NCBI RefSeq assembly: GCF_007858365.1
Contig: NZ_VFIO01000001.1
Span: 124,001-188,000 of the forward strand
Direction of reading: 5' to 3'
Length of the DNA: 64,000 bases
DNA from: Pseudomonas saxonica
GTDB taxonomy: Bacteria; Pseudomonadota; Gammaproteobacteria; Pseudomonadales; Pseudomonadaceae
The notes below the pieces were generated by a model, which made no database searches, was not told the DNA's origin, and saw only the letters and a list, made by a program, of their open reading frames with translations. Position numbers and translations under genes: made by a program. Shown here piece by piece: positions 27,815-36,243 of this stretch. How positions within the stretch are numbered: position 1 is the stretch's first letter; every line of letters begins with the position of its first letter.

Positions 27815-27915
27815 CACCGTACTTCCAGCGAATCAGCGCTATGCAGAGCAGAAAGACTGGCCGCACACGCCTGCGGCCAGTAGCATCTCTCGCACTGATT
27901 ACGAGAGTCCCACCC

Positions 27916-28143
27916 ATGCTTATTCCTTACGACCAGCTTGAACCTGACACCCTCACTCGCCTGATCGAAGATTTCGTGAGTCGCGACGGCACAGACAATG
28001 GTGATGACACGCCCCATGAAACCCGCGTGCTACGCGTGCGCAATGCACTCAGCAAGGGTCAGGCAGTGATTTTCTTTGACCTTGAAAGTCAGCAGTGCCA
28101 GCTGGCCCCCAGGCACGCAGTACCTAAAGAGTTCTTTGATTAA
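27916..28143 (+). CDS. YheU/UPF0270 family protein
   Basis: A 75-residue acidic protein with the UPF0270 pattern: MLIPYDQLEPDTLTRLIEDF at the N-terminus and KGQAVIFFDLESQQCQL near the C-terminus. Function is unknown. Its stop codon overlaps the stop codon of the convergent csrA-like gene (28140-28143). Confidence 0.87.
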   Translation: MLIPYDQLEPDTLTRLIEDFVSRDGTDNGDDTPHETRVLRVRNALSKGQAVIFFDLESQQCQLAPRHAVPKEFFD

Positions 28144-28343
28144 GACTCGGTCGAAGGCTTGATCAACTGTTTGGCCGCCAGCTCGTCTTTTATTCGGTCG
28201 TAAATTTCTGTTCGGTGCACGCCGATATGCTTGGGCACCTCGATTGCAAGCCTGACCTGCTTACCGTTAGTAGAAATAATGCGCACGGTCATGTCTTGCC
28301 CCAGTGAAATCACTCCGCCGATGGCGCAAGTCAATATTCGCAT
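28140..28343 (-). CDS. Divergent CsrA/RsmA-family protein
   Basis: A 67-residue CsrA-family protein. The fold signature is intact: RILTCAIGGVISLGQDMTV, then KQVRLAIEVPKHIGVHRTEIYDRI. Residues important for RNA binding in E. coli CsrA are partly lost: the usual Arg6-Arg7 pair is Cys6-Ala7, while Leu4, Arg31, Val42, His43 and Arg44 remain. It is therefore not the housekeeping RsmA/RsmE and may have altered RNA affinity or act as a partner. The ATG at 28343 fits the family N-terminus; an ATG two codons upstream is possible. Confidence 0.85.
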   Translation of the reverse strand: MRILTCAIGGVISLGQDMTVRIISTNGKQVRLAIEVPKHIGVHRTEIYDRIKDELAAKQLIKPSTES

Positions 28344-28514
28344 GGCTTTCATCTCAAGAGCTGACAGGCCATCAAGACTGCACGTCGCAAAACAGTGCTT
28401 CAATCCCTACACGGCAATTCATCCAAGACCTACAGCTAAGGGGAAGAATTCCTACAGCAATTAAGGAGTGAACCTGCTTGAAAAGCATCAAACAGCTCAT
28501 CGCCTGCTAAAACA

Positions 28515-28847
28515 CTAGGAGCTGGTGAAACGCGGGCCCAACAAAATAATGGTTGCGCCTGCAACACACAGGCCGAGCCCTATCCAGTCAGAGCCTAATG
28601 GGCGAATACGCTCAACCACGGCGAGCCATGCAATGGACGTCACAATGTAAATCCCGCCATAGGCTGCATAGGCCCGACCTGCATAAACAGCTTCTACCTT
28701 GGTCAGTAGCACGGCAAATACCGTCAGACTGACAATCGCCGGAACAACCCACCAGACACTCTTGCCCTGACGCAGCCACATCCAAAACCCGTAACAACCG
28801 GCAATTTCAAATACGGCCGCCAAAAAAAACCAAACGTAGTTAAGCAT
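28515..28847 (-). CDS. YnfA/UPF0060 family small membrane protein
   Basis: A 110-residue inner-membrane protein with four hydrophobic helices and the family features [22 protein letters not shown] and [19 protein letters not shown]. It is related to small multidrug-resistance-like proteins; its role is unclear. The start at 28847 is supported by GGGAG upstream and by family length. Confidence 0.9.
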   Translation of the reverse strand: MLNYVWFFLAAVFEIAGCYGFWMWLRQGKSVWWVVPAIVSLTVFAVLLTKVEAVYAGRAYAAYGGIYIVTSIAWLAVVERIRPLGSDWIGLGLCVAGATIILLGPRFTSS

Positions 28848-29053
28848 CCGAGGCATCTCCCAATGTGCAGCGCGCAACCCTACTCGCGCCCCACGCAGGG
28901 ATCAATACTGGAATGTTTTAGAGCGCCGTTAAATAAATTTGAATTATCTGGCATCAGCAACAGTCGGACTTTGTAAGCACTGTCCAATTCATGTTCTTCA
29001 AGCGGTGCTCATAAAGCGACACCTTGGCGGAACATATCAACAAGGAAAGAATC

Positions 29054-29206
29054 ATGACAACAATCCTTCTCATCATCTTGATTTTGCTGTTAGTGGGTGG
29101 CCTTCCTGTGTTCCCGCACTCGAAAAGCTGGGGATACGGGCCATCAGGCGTTATCGGCGTTGTATTGGTTGTGCTGCTGGTATTGCTGTTACTTGGCAAA
29201 ATATAG
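29054..29206 (+). CDS. DUF3309 family small membrane protein
   Basis: A 50-residue protein made of two hydrophobic segments around PVFPHSKSWGYGPSGVIG, the pattern of DUF3309. AAGGAAAG precedes the ATG. Function is unknown; these small membrane proteins are often stress-induced. A strong bidirectional terminator follows. Confidence 0.85.
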   Translation: MTTILLIILILLLVGGLPVFPHSKSWGYGPSGVIGVVLVVLLVLLLLGKI

Positions 29207-29228
29207 CGCTGGCGACGTAAACCACCGC

Positions 29229-29266
29229 GCAATAAAAAAGAGGCCAATTGGCCTCTTTTTTATTGC
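29229..29266. terminator. Bidirectional terminator, 38-bp perfect palindrome
   Basis: GAGGCC-aatt-GGCCTC flanked by A6/T6 and ATT/AAT extensions forms a fully symmetric 38-base palindrome. It lies between the convergent DUF3309 gene and the LTA-synthase-like gene and has a T-run in both directions. Confidence 0.92.
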
Positions 29267-29281
29267 TTACTGCATGTTTGC

Positions 29282-31360
29282 TTACTTCGGATCTTCTACG
29301 CCTGCAGTGTTATCCACCAAGCTTTTGGTAGCGGTTTGCAAGAAAGATTCGAGCTTCTGCTTCAGATCAGCTTCTTCAGGCGAGCCAGCCACTACTTTAG
29401 CTTCAGGGTTGGCACCCAGCGTGTACTGCCACACTTTACCGGGCATATCCTTTGGCTGAACCAGGATGTGGTCATCACTGATGATAGCCACCGTCTGATC
29501 ACTGCCCGAGGGCTTGATGATACCTCGCCCTTTGTCACCTTCCGGCAAGGTGAGCAAATCACGACCCCAGCACTGCTGACGGAACTCACCGCCCAGACGC
29601 CCCATGATGGTCGGCACAATATCGACCTGAGTACCGACCGTGTCATTGCGCGCGCCAAACTTCTCCTGAATGCCTGGCCCGATCAGCAGCAACGGAACGT
29701 TAAAGCGCCCCAAATCCATTTCGGAAATTTGCTGTTCGTTACCGAAACCGTGGTCGCCGACCACTACAAAGAGTGTTTCTTTGAAATAGGGTTCTTTACG
29801 CGCTTTTTCGAAGAACTGGCCCAAGGCCCAATCTGAATACCGCATCGCCGTCAAATGCTCGTTCAGGGAACCGCGATCAGTAACAGGCTCAACGGGCAGC
29901 GGTGTAGGCAACGCATACGGCGTGTGGTTGGACAAGGTTTGCAACAAGGCATAGAAAGGCGCCTTGCCTTCACGCTTTTTCAGTTCTTCCAGACCACGGT
30001 TGAACATGTCCTGATCGGACACGCCCCACGTAGGATCCGAGAACACCGGGTTAACAAAATCGTTACGACCCACAAACGTGGTCATACCCTGATTGCTAAA
30101 GAAACCCGACTGGTTGTCCCATGCAAAATCGCCGTTGTAGACATAGACGTCATCAAACTGGCGAGCGCTCAGCAACTCAGGCAGACCGGACAGCTTGTGG
30201 CTGCCTTCCGGGGTTTGCATCAGGTATTCAAAACCCGGCAGGTTCGGGAAGCACGCCATGGTCGCAAACATGCCCTGGTGGGTGTGCGTACCGTTGGAAA
30301 AGAAGCGCTCGAACAGCAAACCTTCTTTGGCTAACTGGTCAAAGTAAGGAGTGACATTGCCTGGACGCCCCAAAACACCCACCGAATGGCCAGCGAAGCT
30401 TTCCATCAAAATCACGACAACGTTTTTGATCGGTAAGGTTTTTTCCGCAGGCGGTGTGGTATCGCGGCGCACAGGCGCTGTATCCGGATCAACCAGCTTA
30501 TCGTTCTCGGTCAGCAACATGTCGCGCACGGTCTGCTGCGCCACCGAATCTTCCAGCGTGGGTTTCCAGATATTGGTGCGCTCATCCGAGAAACGGCTTT
30601 TTGCCGCAGTAATCAACGACAGAGAACCATTGAGACCCAACTGGTTGGCGAAGTTGGAATCTGTTGTGTAGGCATCACCCCAGCGCAGTGGAGGACCTTG
30701 GCGCAGTGTGCCCCGGGCAGCGACCACACACACCAGCAGCACCACCACGAACACCACAGCACGGCCATACCATGGCGCTACGCTCCGCGCTTCACTCGAT
30801 ACACCCGCTACAGCACGTGGACGCGTCAGGCGGTCAGCGCCGCGGAAAGCAAAGTACAAAATGACCGTACCCACTGCCCATGCCAACAGATAGCGAACCA
30901 CCGGGAAGCCGTACCAAAGCATGCTCATGACGGTTTTTGGGTCTTCCTTTACATATTGGAAAACCAGACCGTTCAGACGCTGATGGAACTCCCGATAGAA
31001 ATCCATCTCCATCAGGCCCAAAAATAACGCCAGACTGGAAGCGGCTGTCAGCCAGAAGCGCAGCACGCCTCGGCAAGCCATGGCTTTGACGCTGAGGAAT
31101 GCCAACACACACGGAATGCTGAGATAGACCACGATTCGCAAGTCAAATCGCAAACCGTTCGCGAACGCTTCCAGAAAAGTCGAGGCCGGAGTATCGAGGA
31201 TCATTTCTCGGTTATAAACCAGCAAGGCCACCCGAAGCAGGGTGAACATCACCATCATGATCAAGGCACAGAGCAGCGTAAACGCCAGATGCGATTTGAC
31301 GGTCGGTTGCAACACACGTGTAGTCGCATGCTGTTGTTTTGGGGCGTCCGGGATTGCCAT
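29282..31360 (-). CDS. LTA synthase family sulfatase-fold membrane enzyme
   Basis: A 692-residue inner-membrane protein of the LtaS/OpgB family (phosphoglycerol- or phosphoethanolamine-type transferases). Five N-terminal hydrophobic segments (about 27-230) anchor a periplasmic sulfatase-fold domain: VVILMESFAGHS with the metal-binding Glu, the nucleophile Thr in SNGTHTHQGMFATMACFP, and the metal site in LFVVVGDHGFGNE. In Gram-negatives the likely substrate is periplasmic glucan or an envelope lipid head group. It is monocistronic. Confidence 0.9.
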   Translation of the reverse strand: MAIPDAPKQQHATTRVLQPTVKSHLAFTLLCALIMMVMFTLLRVALLVYNREMILDTPASTFLEAFANGLRFDLRIVVYLSIPCVLAFLSVKAMACRGVLRFWLTAASSLALFLGLMEMDFYREFHQRLNGLVFQYVKEDPKTVMSMLWYGFPVVRYLLAWAVGTVILYFAFRGADRLTRPRAVAGVSSEARSVAPWYGRAVVFVVVLLVCVVAARGTLRQGPPLRWGDAYTTDSNFANQLGLNGSLSLITAAKSRFSDERTNIWKPTLEDSVAQQTVRDMLLTENDKLVDPDTAPVRRDTTPPAEKTLPIKNVVVILMESFAGHSVGVLGRPGNVTPYFDQLAKEGLLFERFFSNGTHTHQGMFATMACFPNLPGFEYLMQTPEGSHKLSGLPELLSARQFDDVYVYNGDFAWDNQSGFFSNQGMTTFVGRNDFVNPVFSDPTWGVSDQDMFNRGLEELKKREGKAPFYALLQTLSNHTPYALPTPLPVEPVTDRGSLNEHLTAMRYSDWALGQFFEKARKEPYFKETLFVVVGDHGFGNEQQISEMDLGRFNVPLLLIGPGIQEKFGARNDTVGTQVDIVPTIMGRLGGEFRQQCWGRDLLTLPEGDKGRGIIKPSGSDQTVAIISDDHILVQPKDMPGKVWQYTLGANPEAKVVAGSPEEADLKQKLESFLQTATKSLVDNTAGVEDPK

Positions 31361-31748
31361 GTCGTTTAAGGACCCATTGGTTCAGATTGAAGTGGCTTTT
31401 ATTATGCAGCGCCCTGCCCTCGTGGTTTCTCTACGATTAGATGCAACCGTAGGTCAAGTGGACTGAGCACATGCAGCATTGACCTCAAGGTAATCCACTG
31501 AGGTCAATGCCATTTATTACGCAACATTATCAAATGAGAGGCATCGCAAGCACCGTATAAGGGGGCGGAGCCACTCAGAGGCCGAAATTTTGCGCGCGAA
31601 TTGTCCTAAACCTTCCGTGAAAATTTCGTACAGAGAACATCTTGAAACACAAGAAAGCGTCGGGAAAGACTATTTGCCACAGGCATGCCCACCCCCCTCA
31701 AGCACCTTGCAGATCTTGGGGGAGCAGGCTTATCAGCACAACCGTCTA
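31361..31748. other. Gap between the LTA-synthase-like gene and speE
   Basis: 388 bases without a gene. The main structure is a 12-bp perfect inverted repeat at 31476-31510 (listed separately). Nothing else recognisable was seen. Confidence 0.5.
31476..31510. repeat. 12-bp perfect inverted repeat
   Basis: GCATTGACCTCA (31476-31487) and TGAGGTCAATGC (31499-31510) pair perfectly across an 11-base loop. No T-run follows. It could be an operator or a transcript end; both neighbouring genes lie on the minus strand. Confidence 0.6.
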
Positions 31749-32624
31749 TTAATCGTTGCTTGGCTTGTTAATGGCATGCAACACATATTGCGGTAGAGCA
31801 AATGCGCCGATATGGATCTCGGGGTTGTAGTAACGGGTCACGATGCCGCTTCCGGCGAAACGCTGGCGCAGGGTCTCCAGTGGTAATTTGCGGTAGGACT
31901 TGTCGGTAGCCCCCCAAGCAAACGTCATCGCGCCACCGATGTAAGTCGGCACCGCTGCCTGATAGAAATGCCAGTCGGCGAATAGGCTGCGCATGCGCCC
32001 GGCCGTGGTCTTCACTTCGTTCAGTTGCATGAAAGGGGTACCGTTTTGCGTGACCAGTACACCGCCATCATTCAGACAACGATGGCAAGCCTGGTAAAAG
32101 TTTTCGGAAAAGAGCACTTCGCCCGGCCCGATAGGGTCAGTGGAGTCCGAAATGATGACATCGAATTTTTCTTCGGTCGTGGCGACAAAACGCATGCCGT
32201 CATCGATCACCAGATTGAGGCGCGGGTCGTCGTAAGCGCCGTTGGAGTGGTTAGGCAAAAACTCTTTGCACATGTCCACCACGGTGCCATCGATCTCGAC
32301 CATGGTGATGTGTTCGATGCCACGGTGCTTGGTCACTTCACGCAGCATGCCGCCATCGCCACCGCCAATGATCAGGACGCGCTTGACTGCACCGTGAGCC
32401 AGGATCGGCACATGGGTGAGCATTTCGTGGTAAATGAATTCATCCGCTTCAGTGGTCTGGATAACACCGTCCAGCGCCATGACCCGGCCCATGACCGGAT
32501 TTTCGAAAATCACCAGGTGCTGGTGCTCGGTACGCACTTCATGCAGCAATTTGTCCATGCGAAAACGCTGGCCATAGCCTTCATAAAGGGTTTCGAGATA
32601 GTCGGTCTTTGGTGCTTCAGTCAT
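31749..32624 (-). CDS. speE: Polyamine aminopropyltransferase (spermidine synthase)
   Basis: A 291-residue cytosolic enzyme that transfers an aminopropyl group from decarboxylated SAM to putrescine. It has the dcSAM-binding motif [13 protein letters not shown] (about 80-92), the catalytic Asp region [11 protein letters not shown] and the putrescine-side Y-H-E-M-L-T-H-V-P. The start at 32624 gives the usual [18 protein letters not shown] leader; the open frame upstream is ignored. Confidence 0.95.
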   Translation of the reverse strand: MTEAPKTDYLETLYEGYGQRFRMDKLLHEVRTEHQHLVIFENPVMGRVMALDGVIQTTEADEFIYHEMLTHVPILAHGAVKRVLIIGGGDGGMLREVTKHRGIEHITMVEIDGTVVDMCKEFLPNHSNGAYDDPRLNLVIDDGMRFVATTEEKFDVIISDSTDPIGPGEVLFSENFYQACHRCLNDGGVLVTQNGTPFMQLNEVKTTAGRMRSLFADWHFYQAAVPTYIGGAMTFAWGATDKSYRKLPLETLRQRFAGSGIVTRYYNPEIHIGAFALPQYVLHAINKPSND

Positions 32625-32828
32625 GGGTAGTCCCTTGAATGCTGGTGGCAACGGACGGTCACCCGCCCATGATCGACAGTCAAGCCGTAGATCGCGTTCG
32701 CAATACACCGACTTAACTGCCCAAGAAAGGCGCGCATTCTACGTCGAGGAACCTGACAGGTCGAACCTTGACGTTGACTGACTCAGCGGATAGCCACCTG
32801 AAGGTGGCGTAAACCGCTCATTGATGGC

Positions 32829-33020
32829 TCAAATCCGAACATTGCCCCTTGGACCGGCGATGGCCCAAATAATCAGCCCCAGTACAGGCAGCAGGATGAT
32901 CAGCAAGATCCAGAGAATTTTCGCCCCCGTTCCGGCACCGCTTTTGATCACATTGATAATGGCCCAAATATCCAGCGCCAGAATGATGAGACCAATGAGA
33001 CCGTTAAACGTAGAACCCAT
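32829..33020 (-). CDS. PLDc_N domain small membrane protein
   Basis: A 63-residue protein with two membrane helices (GLIGLIILALDIWAIINVI and LWILLIILLPVLGLIIWAIAG) and the PLDc_N pattern: W-A-I-x-N-V, K-I-L-W, then P-V-L-G-L-I-I-W. The fold is that of the phospholipase D membrane leader but without any nuclease domain. Function is unknown. Confidence 0.85.
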   Translation of the reverse strand: MGSTFNGLIGLIILALDIWAIINVIKSGAGTGAKILWILLIILLPVLGLIIWAIAGPRGNVRI

Positions 33021-33104
33021 GATGATGCTCCTGAGTGAGAACTTGTCTACTTAGGATAGTCAGCTATGGGCAGGGTTCCGTTTTTTATTACAGGCCGTAC
33101 TGGA

Positions 33105-33635
33105 TTAAACGTGGACAGCGATTTTGAGGGCTTCCAAAGAAGGCGCTGCGCTGATCCCGAGGGCCTCGCACAGTTCCAGCACACGCGGCACGTCTTCGCC
33201 GTAGACCAGCACCACCTGAAGCGCGTCATCCAGCGGTTGGCTGACATTCATCAACACATAACCGCCTTTATCCGCCGACATGCTGCCCATCTGGATCTGA
33301 ATCCGGTTTAGCGCAGTCAGCGCTTCGGTCTTGGCCAGTTGTTTCGGTTTGATATTGAACGCCACATTTGGGCCAAACGACGCGACGATTTGTTCAAACA
33401 GGTCCATGTAGGTATCTGCCTGGAACAAGACCGTTTCAGGCAAACTGCCGATCACAACCCACTCCCCCAGCGTGATCGGGAAGGTATCGTCGTAGTTGAT
33501 ATCTGGATTGGCAGCCAGAAATGCAGCAGGTTCAGCGTAGGCCTGAGACGCTTCATCAGCGATTTTGGCTATGTCGTCGTCGCTCAGGCAGCCAGAGCTG
33601 ATTTTGCTGATAAGTTCGACGAGAGCAGTTTTCAT
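33105..33635 (-). CDS. Conserved-looking cytosolic protein, function unknown
   Basis: A 176-residue acidic soluble protein. The N-terminus is helical (KTALVELISKISSGCLSDDD), the middle has ITLGEWVVIGSLPETVLFQADTY, and the C-terminus ends APSLEALKIAVHV. I do not recognise the family. It lies 69 bases downstream of the ankyrin-repeat gene on the same strand and may be co-transcribed with it. Confidence 0.7.
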   Translation of the reverse strand: MKTALVELISKISSGCLSDDDIAKIADEASQAYAEPAAFLAANPDINYDDTFPITLGEWVVIGSLPETVLFQADTYMDLFEQIVASFGPNVAFNIKPKQLAKTEALTALNRIQIQMGSMSADKGGYVLMNVSQPLDDALQVVLVYGEDVPRVLELCEALGISAAPSLEALKIAVHV

Positions 33636-33704
33636 GGGCAGACCTGTAACAGGGAAAAAGAGGGCGCGCAGGATATATCAAATGCGCCCCCCGAGGACAT
33701 CGCA

Positions 33705-34238
33705 TCAGCCCAGCAGTTTTTCCAGCTGTGCGGTGGTATCGACAGCGCCCATCGTCCTTGCCGCGTCCAGCGCAGTCGTACCGCTGGCGTCTTTAGCTTT
33801 TGGGTCGGCGCCTTTACTGATCAGGAAATCAATGATTGCCGCCCGGTTGAACATGGCTGCCATCATCAATGCCGTGCGACCGTCAAAAGAAGCACCTTCG
33901 ACCTGTGCGCCACCCTCGACCAACGCCTGCACCATCGCCAGGTCGCCTTTGAACGCGGCACCCTGAATCGGGCTTTGGCCGTTGTCATTGCGAATTTCAG
34001 GGTCGGCTTTATGCTCCAGCAACACTTTCACCGCTTCAACATGACCGTGGTAGCTCGCCAGCATCAACAAGGTATCGCCTTTATGGTTGCGCAAATTAGG
34101 TGGCAAGCCTTTGCTCAACAACGCAGCCAGCATGGCCGCATCGCCTTCACGGGCTTTGTTGAACACCTGTTCGGCAAAGTCGGCGGCTTCTTCTGGGGTC
34201 ATTTGCCGATTTTGATCTGCTGGCTTGTTATCTGACAT
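33705..34238 (-). CDS. Ankyrin repeat protein
   Basis: A 177-residue protein with four ankyrin repeats from about residue 40 (KGDTLLMLASYHGHVEAVKV; NGQSPIQGAAFKGDLAMVQA; DGRTALMMAAMFNRAAIIDF; SGTTALDAARTMGAVDTTAQ). There is no signal peptide, so it is a cytosolic protein-protein interaction module, similar to Pseudomonas AnkB-like proteins. The start at 34238 gives MSDNKPADQ. The downstream neighbour at 33105 may be its partner. Confidence 0.9.
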   Translation of the reverse strand: MSDNKPADQNRQMTPEEAADFAEQVFNKAREGDAAMLAALLSKGLPPNLRNHKGDTLLMLASYHGHVEAVKVLLEHKADPEIRNDNGQSPIQGAAFKGDLAMVQALVEGGAQVEGASFDGRTALMMAAMFNRAAIIDFLISKGADPKAKDASGTTALDAARTMGAVDTTAQLEKLLG

Positions 34239-34490
34239 ATGAGGCTCCGTGTTGGCTACAAAAAAGCCTAGTTTCCTGACACAACCCCGGCCTGTCACCC
34301 CTTTTGTGTATACGGCACTTATAGAAAAAACCTATAAGCACGCCCCTGAGCATGAATTTTACTTCGATGATTGATCACGACTGGGCAAATTGCAGGGTGA
34401 ACTTTTAGCACTCATGCAAAATGCACGACCCAGCCACGGCGCATATTTATCAAGCTATTGATTTATAACGATTTTATTTAATCATTCGAC
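34239..34490. other. Upstream region of the DUF3509 gene
   Basis: The 314-base divergent gap (to 34552) has no gene. It holds a CTTATAG...CTATAAG inverted repeat (34318-34324/34332-34338) and an AT-rich stretch before a sigma-54 promoter, a place where an enhancer-binding protein could act. Confidence 0.5.
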
Positions 34491-34506
34491 TGGCACAGTC
34501 CCTGCA
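34491..34506 (+). promoter_or_regulatory. Sigma-54 (RpoN) promoter of the DUF3509 gene
   Basis: TGGCACAGTCCCTGCA carries the invariant GG (34492-34493) and GC (34504-34505) with exactly ten bases between them, matching TGGCACG-N4-TTGCA well. It lies 47 bases before the start codon. Confidence 0.72.
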
Positions 34507-34552
34507 ACTCTCACTTCATACAAGCCTTCCACGCGCTAATGGAGATGAAGAC

Positions 34553-34831
34553 ATGAGTCTGATCCAAGAAAAATTCACTTCCCTGTTCTCGAACCACAAG
34601 GTCACCGTAAAGCCTCGCCCTGATGGTGGCGTGTTGCTCACGCTGTGTGACAGCGATGGCAAACAGACTCAGCGTTGCATTTCGTATGCTCAATTGCACA
34701 CCGCTGAGCAATTGACTTGGGTGATTAGCGCCATCCGTCGCGACCTGGCAGGTAACGCCAGCGAATTGCCGACCATTTCGATGCTGCAAAGCCAACATCG
34801 CTTTGCCCTGCCTACCTATCATTCAGCGTAA
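34553..34831 (+). CDS. DUF3509 family protein
   Basis: A 92-residue protein of the Pseudomonas DUF3509 family: SLIQEKFTSLF at the N-terminus, VTVKPRPDGGVLLTL, and QLTWVISAIRRDLAG. Function is unknown. GGAG precedes the ATG. A sigma-54 promoter upstream suggests control by nitrogen status or another RpoN input. A bidirectional terminator follows. Confidence 0.87.
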   Translation: MSLIQEKFTSLFSNHKVTVKPRPDGGVLLTLCDSDGKQTQRCISYAQLHTAEQLTWVISAIRRDLAGNASELPTISMLQSQHRFALPTYHSA

Positions 34832-34849
34832 TGGCATCGCGACTCGCGC

Positions 34850-34885
34850 ACAGCAAAACGCCGGCATTGACCGGCTTTTTGCTGT
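34850..34885. terminator. Bidirectional terminator between the DUF3509 gene and mtnC
   Basis: GCCGG-cattga-CCGGC forms the stem core, with ACAGCAAAA and TTTTGCTGT extending it and supplying T-runs in both directions between convergent genes. Confidence 0.85.
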
Positions 34886-34903
34886 GTTGCAGTGAGGTTT
34901 TTG

Positions 34904-35587
34904 TTAAAGGTGTTCCACGTCAATATCAAGAAAACTGCTGACGGTCTTATGCCCTTTCAATTGACCTCCTTCGCGCGCCAGTCCACAGGTCTGCAAGCCG
35001 GCCTCTTGAGCCGCATCCAGTTCCTCGACAATATCTGAAAGAAACAGAATTTGGCCCGCCAGGCAGCCTATGGCTTCGGTGATACGCCGGTAGGACTGCG
35101 CCTCACGCTTGGGGCCTGAAGTGGTATCAAAATAGCCGGAGAACAGCGTCGAGAGATCCCCCGCTTCGGAGCAGCCGAAAATCAATTTCTGTGCTTGAAC
35201 CGAACCTGACGAATACACGTACAGTTCATACCCCAGCGCATGCCAACCCTTTAGGGCTTGGACCGCATCCGGGTAAACATGCCCTTTCAACTCACCCGCC
35301 TCGTAACCTTGCTTCCAGACCATGCCTTGCAGAGCTTTGAGCGGCGTTGCCTTGCGGTCCTCGGCAATCCATTGGGCGAGGATCTCGATGACTCGCTCGA
35401 CGTCCGCTTCGGGTTCACCGCTGTCCAGTCGCACTGCGCCCAACTGCATGGCCACTTCAGGGTCTTCAGCGTGAGCCCGAACAAAATCGGGCATATGCGT
35501 GGCTGCATAAGGAAACAGCACGTCAAAAACGAAGCTCACGGCGCTGGTCGTGCCTTCGATATCGGTGAGGATGGCCTTGATCGGCAT
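34904..35587 (-). CDS. mtnC: Enolase-phosphatase E1 (methionine salvage)
   Basis: A 227-residue HAD-family enzyme that converts 2,3-diketo-5-methylthiopentyl-1-phosphate to acireductone (enolase, then phosphatase). The first HAD motif is [15 protein letters not shown] (Asp at about 9, Glu in place of the usual second Asp, typical of MtnC), motif II is [12 protein letters not shown] and the final acidic motif is [14 protein letters not shown]. It is the last gene of mtnB-mtnD-mtnC, nine bases after mtnD. Confidence 0.95.
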   Translation of the reverse strand: MPIKAILTDIEGTTSAVSFVFDVLFPYAATHMPDFVRAHAEDPEVAMQLGAVRLDSGEPEADVERVIEILAQWIAEDRKATPLKALQGMVWKQGYEAGELKGHVYPDAVQALKGWHALGYELYVYSSGSVQAQKLIFGCSEAGDLSTLFSGYFDTTSGPKREAQSYRRITEAIGCLAGQILFLSDIVEELDAAQEAGLQTCGLAREGGQLKGHKTVSSFLDIDVEHL

Positions 35588-35596
35588 GGGGGCTCC

Positions 35597-36142
35597 TTAA
35601 TCTTCGAGACGGGGAAAGCGGCTGGCGATGTCTTCACCCGTAAAATTCGCCACCCAGCCTTCTGGGTTATTGAATAAACGGATAGCCACAAAATGAGGAT
35701 GTTCGCCCATATCGAACCAGTGAGGCGTGCCTGCTGGGACTGAGATCAGGTCGTTTTTCTCGCACAGGACTGCATAGACATAATCGCCAATGTGCAGCGT
35801 AAACAGCCCTCGCCCGGCAACGAAAAATCGCACTTCATCCTCAGCATGGCGATGCTCATCCAGAAACTTGGCGCGCAACTCTGCTTTCTGCGGGTGGTCG
35901 CTGTTCAGACTGATGACGTCCACAGTGATGTAGCCGCGCTCAGTCATCAACTGATCAATCTGTTGACGATAAGCACTGATCACTTCTTCCTGAGTCGCAC
36001 CCGGCTGGATCGGCGCAGCGGCTTGCCAACGATCAAAGCGCACACCCTGCTCGGCCAGGGTGGACTGGATGTCATCAAGGTGGGTTAACACCTTGTTCGG
36101 AAGTTCTGGGCTGGAAATGTGATAGACGGACAGGCTGCTCAT
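35597..36142 (-). CDS. mtnD: Acireductone dioxygenase
   Basis: A 181-residue cupin dioxygenase that oxidises acireductone to formate and 4-methylthio-2-oxobutanoate (the Fe form), the step before methionine. The metal ligands are all present: His97, His99 and Glu103 in DEHRHAEDEVRFF, and His141 in GTPHWFDMG. The start at 36142 matches the family N-terminus MSSLSVY. It lies between mtnB and mtnC. Confidence 0.95.
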   Translation of the reverse strand: MSSLSVYHISSPELPNKVLTHLDDIQSTLAEQGVRFDRWQAAAPIQPGATQEEVISAYRQQIDQLMTERGYITVDVISLNSDHPQKAELRAKFLDEHRHAEDEVRFFVAGRGLFTLHIGDYVYAVLCEKNDLISVPAGTPHWFDMGEHPHFVAIRLFNNPEGWVANFTGEDIASRFPRLED

Positions 36143-36243
36143 GGATGCGGTTCCTCGGCGTAGGTGTGCGCTTTCGGCTTTTACAGGCCGTTCAGGCAAA
36201 CCATTGAATTCAGGCGGTGAGCTTCTTCACAGTGAAGTCAGCG

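Noticed and set aside
33339..34235. A 298-codon plus-strand frame opposite the ankyrin gene and its neighbour
   Set aside because: It is antisense to both genes; the ankyrin repeats prove the minus-strand reading.
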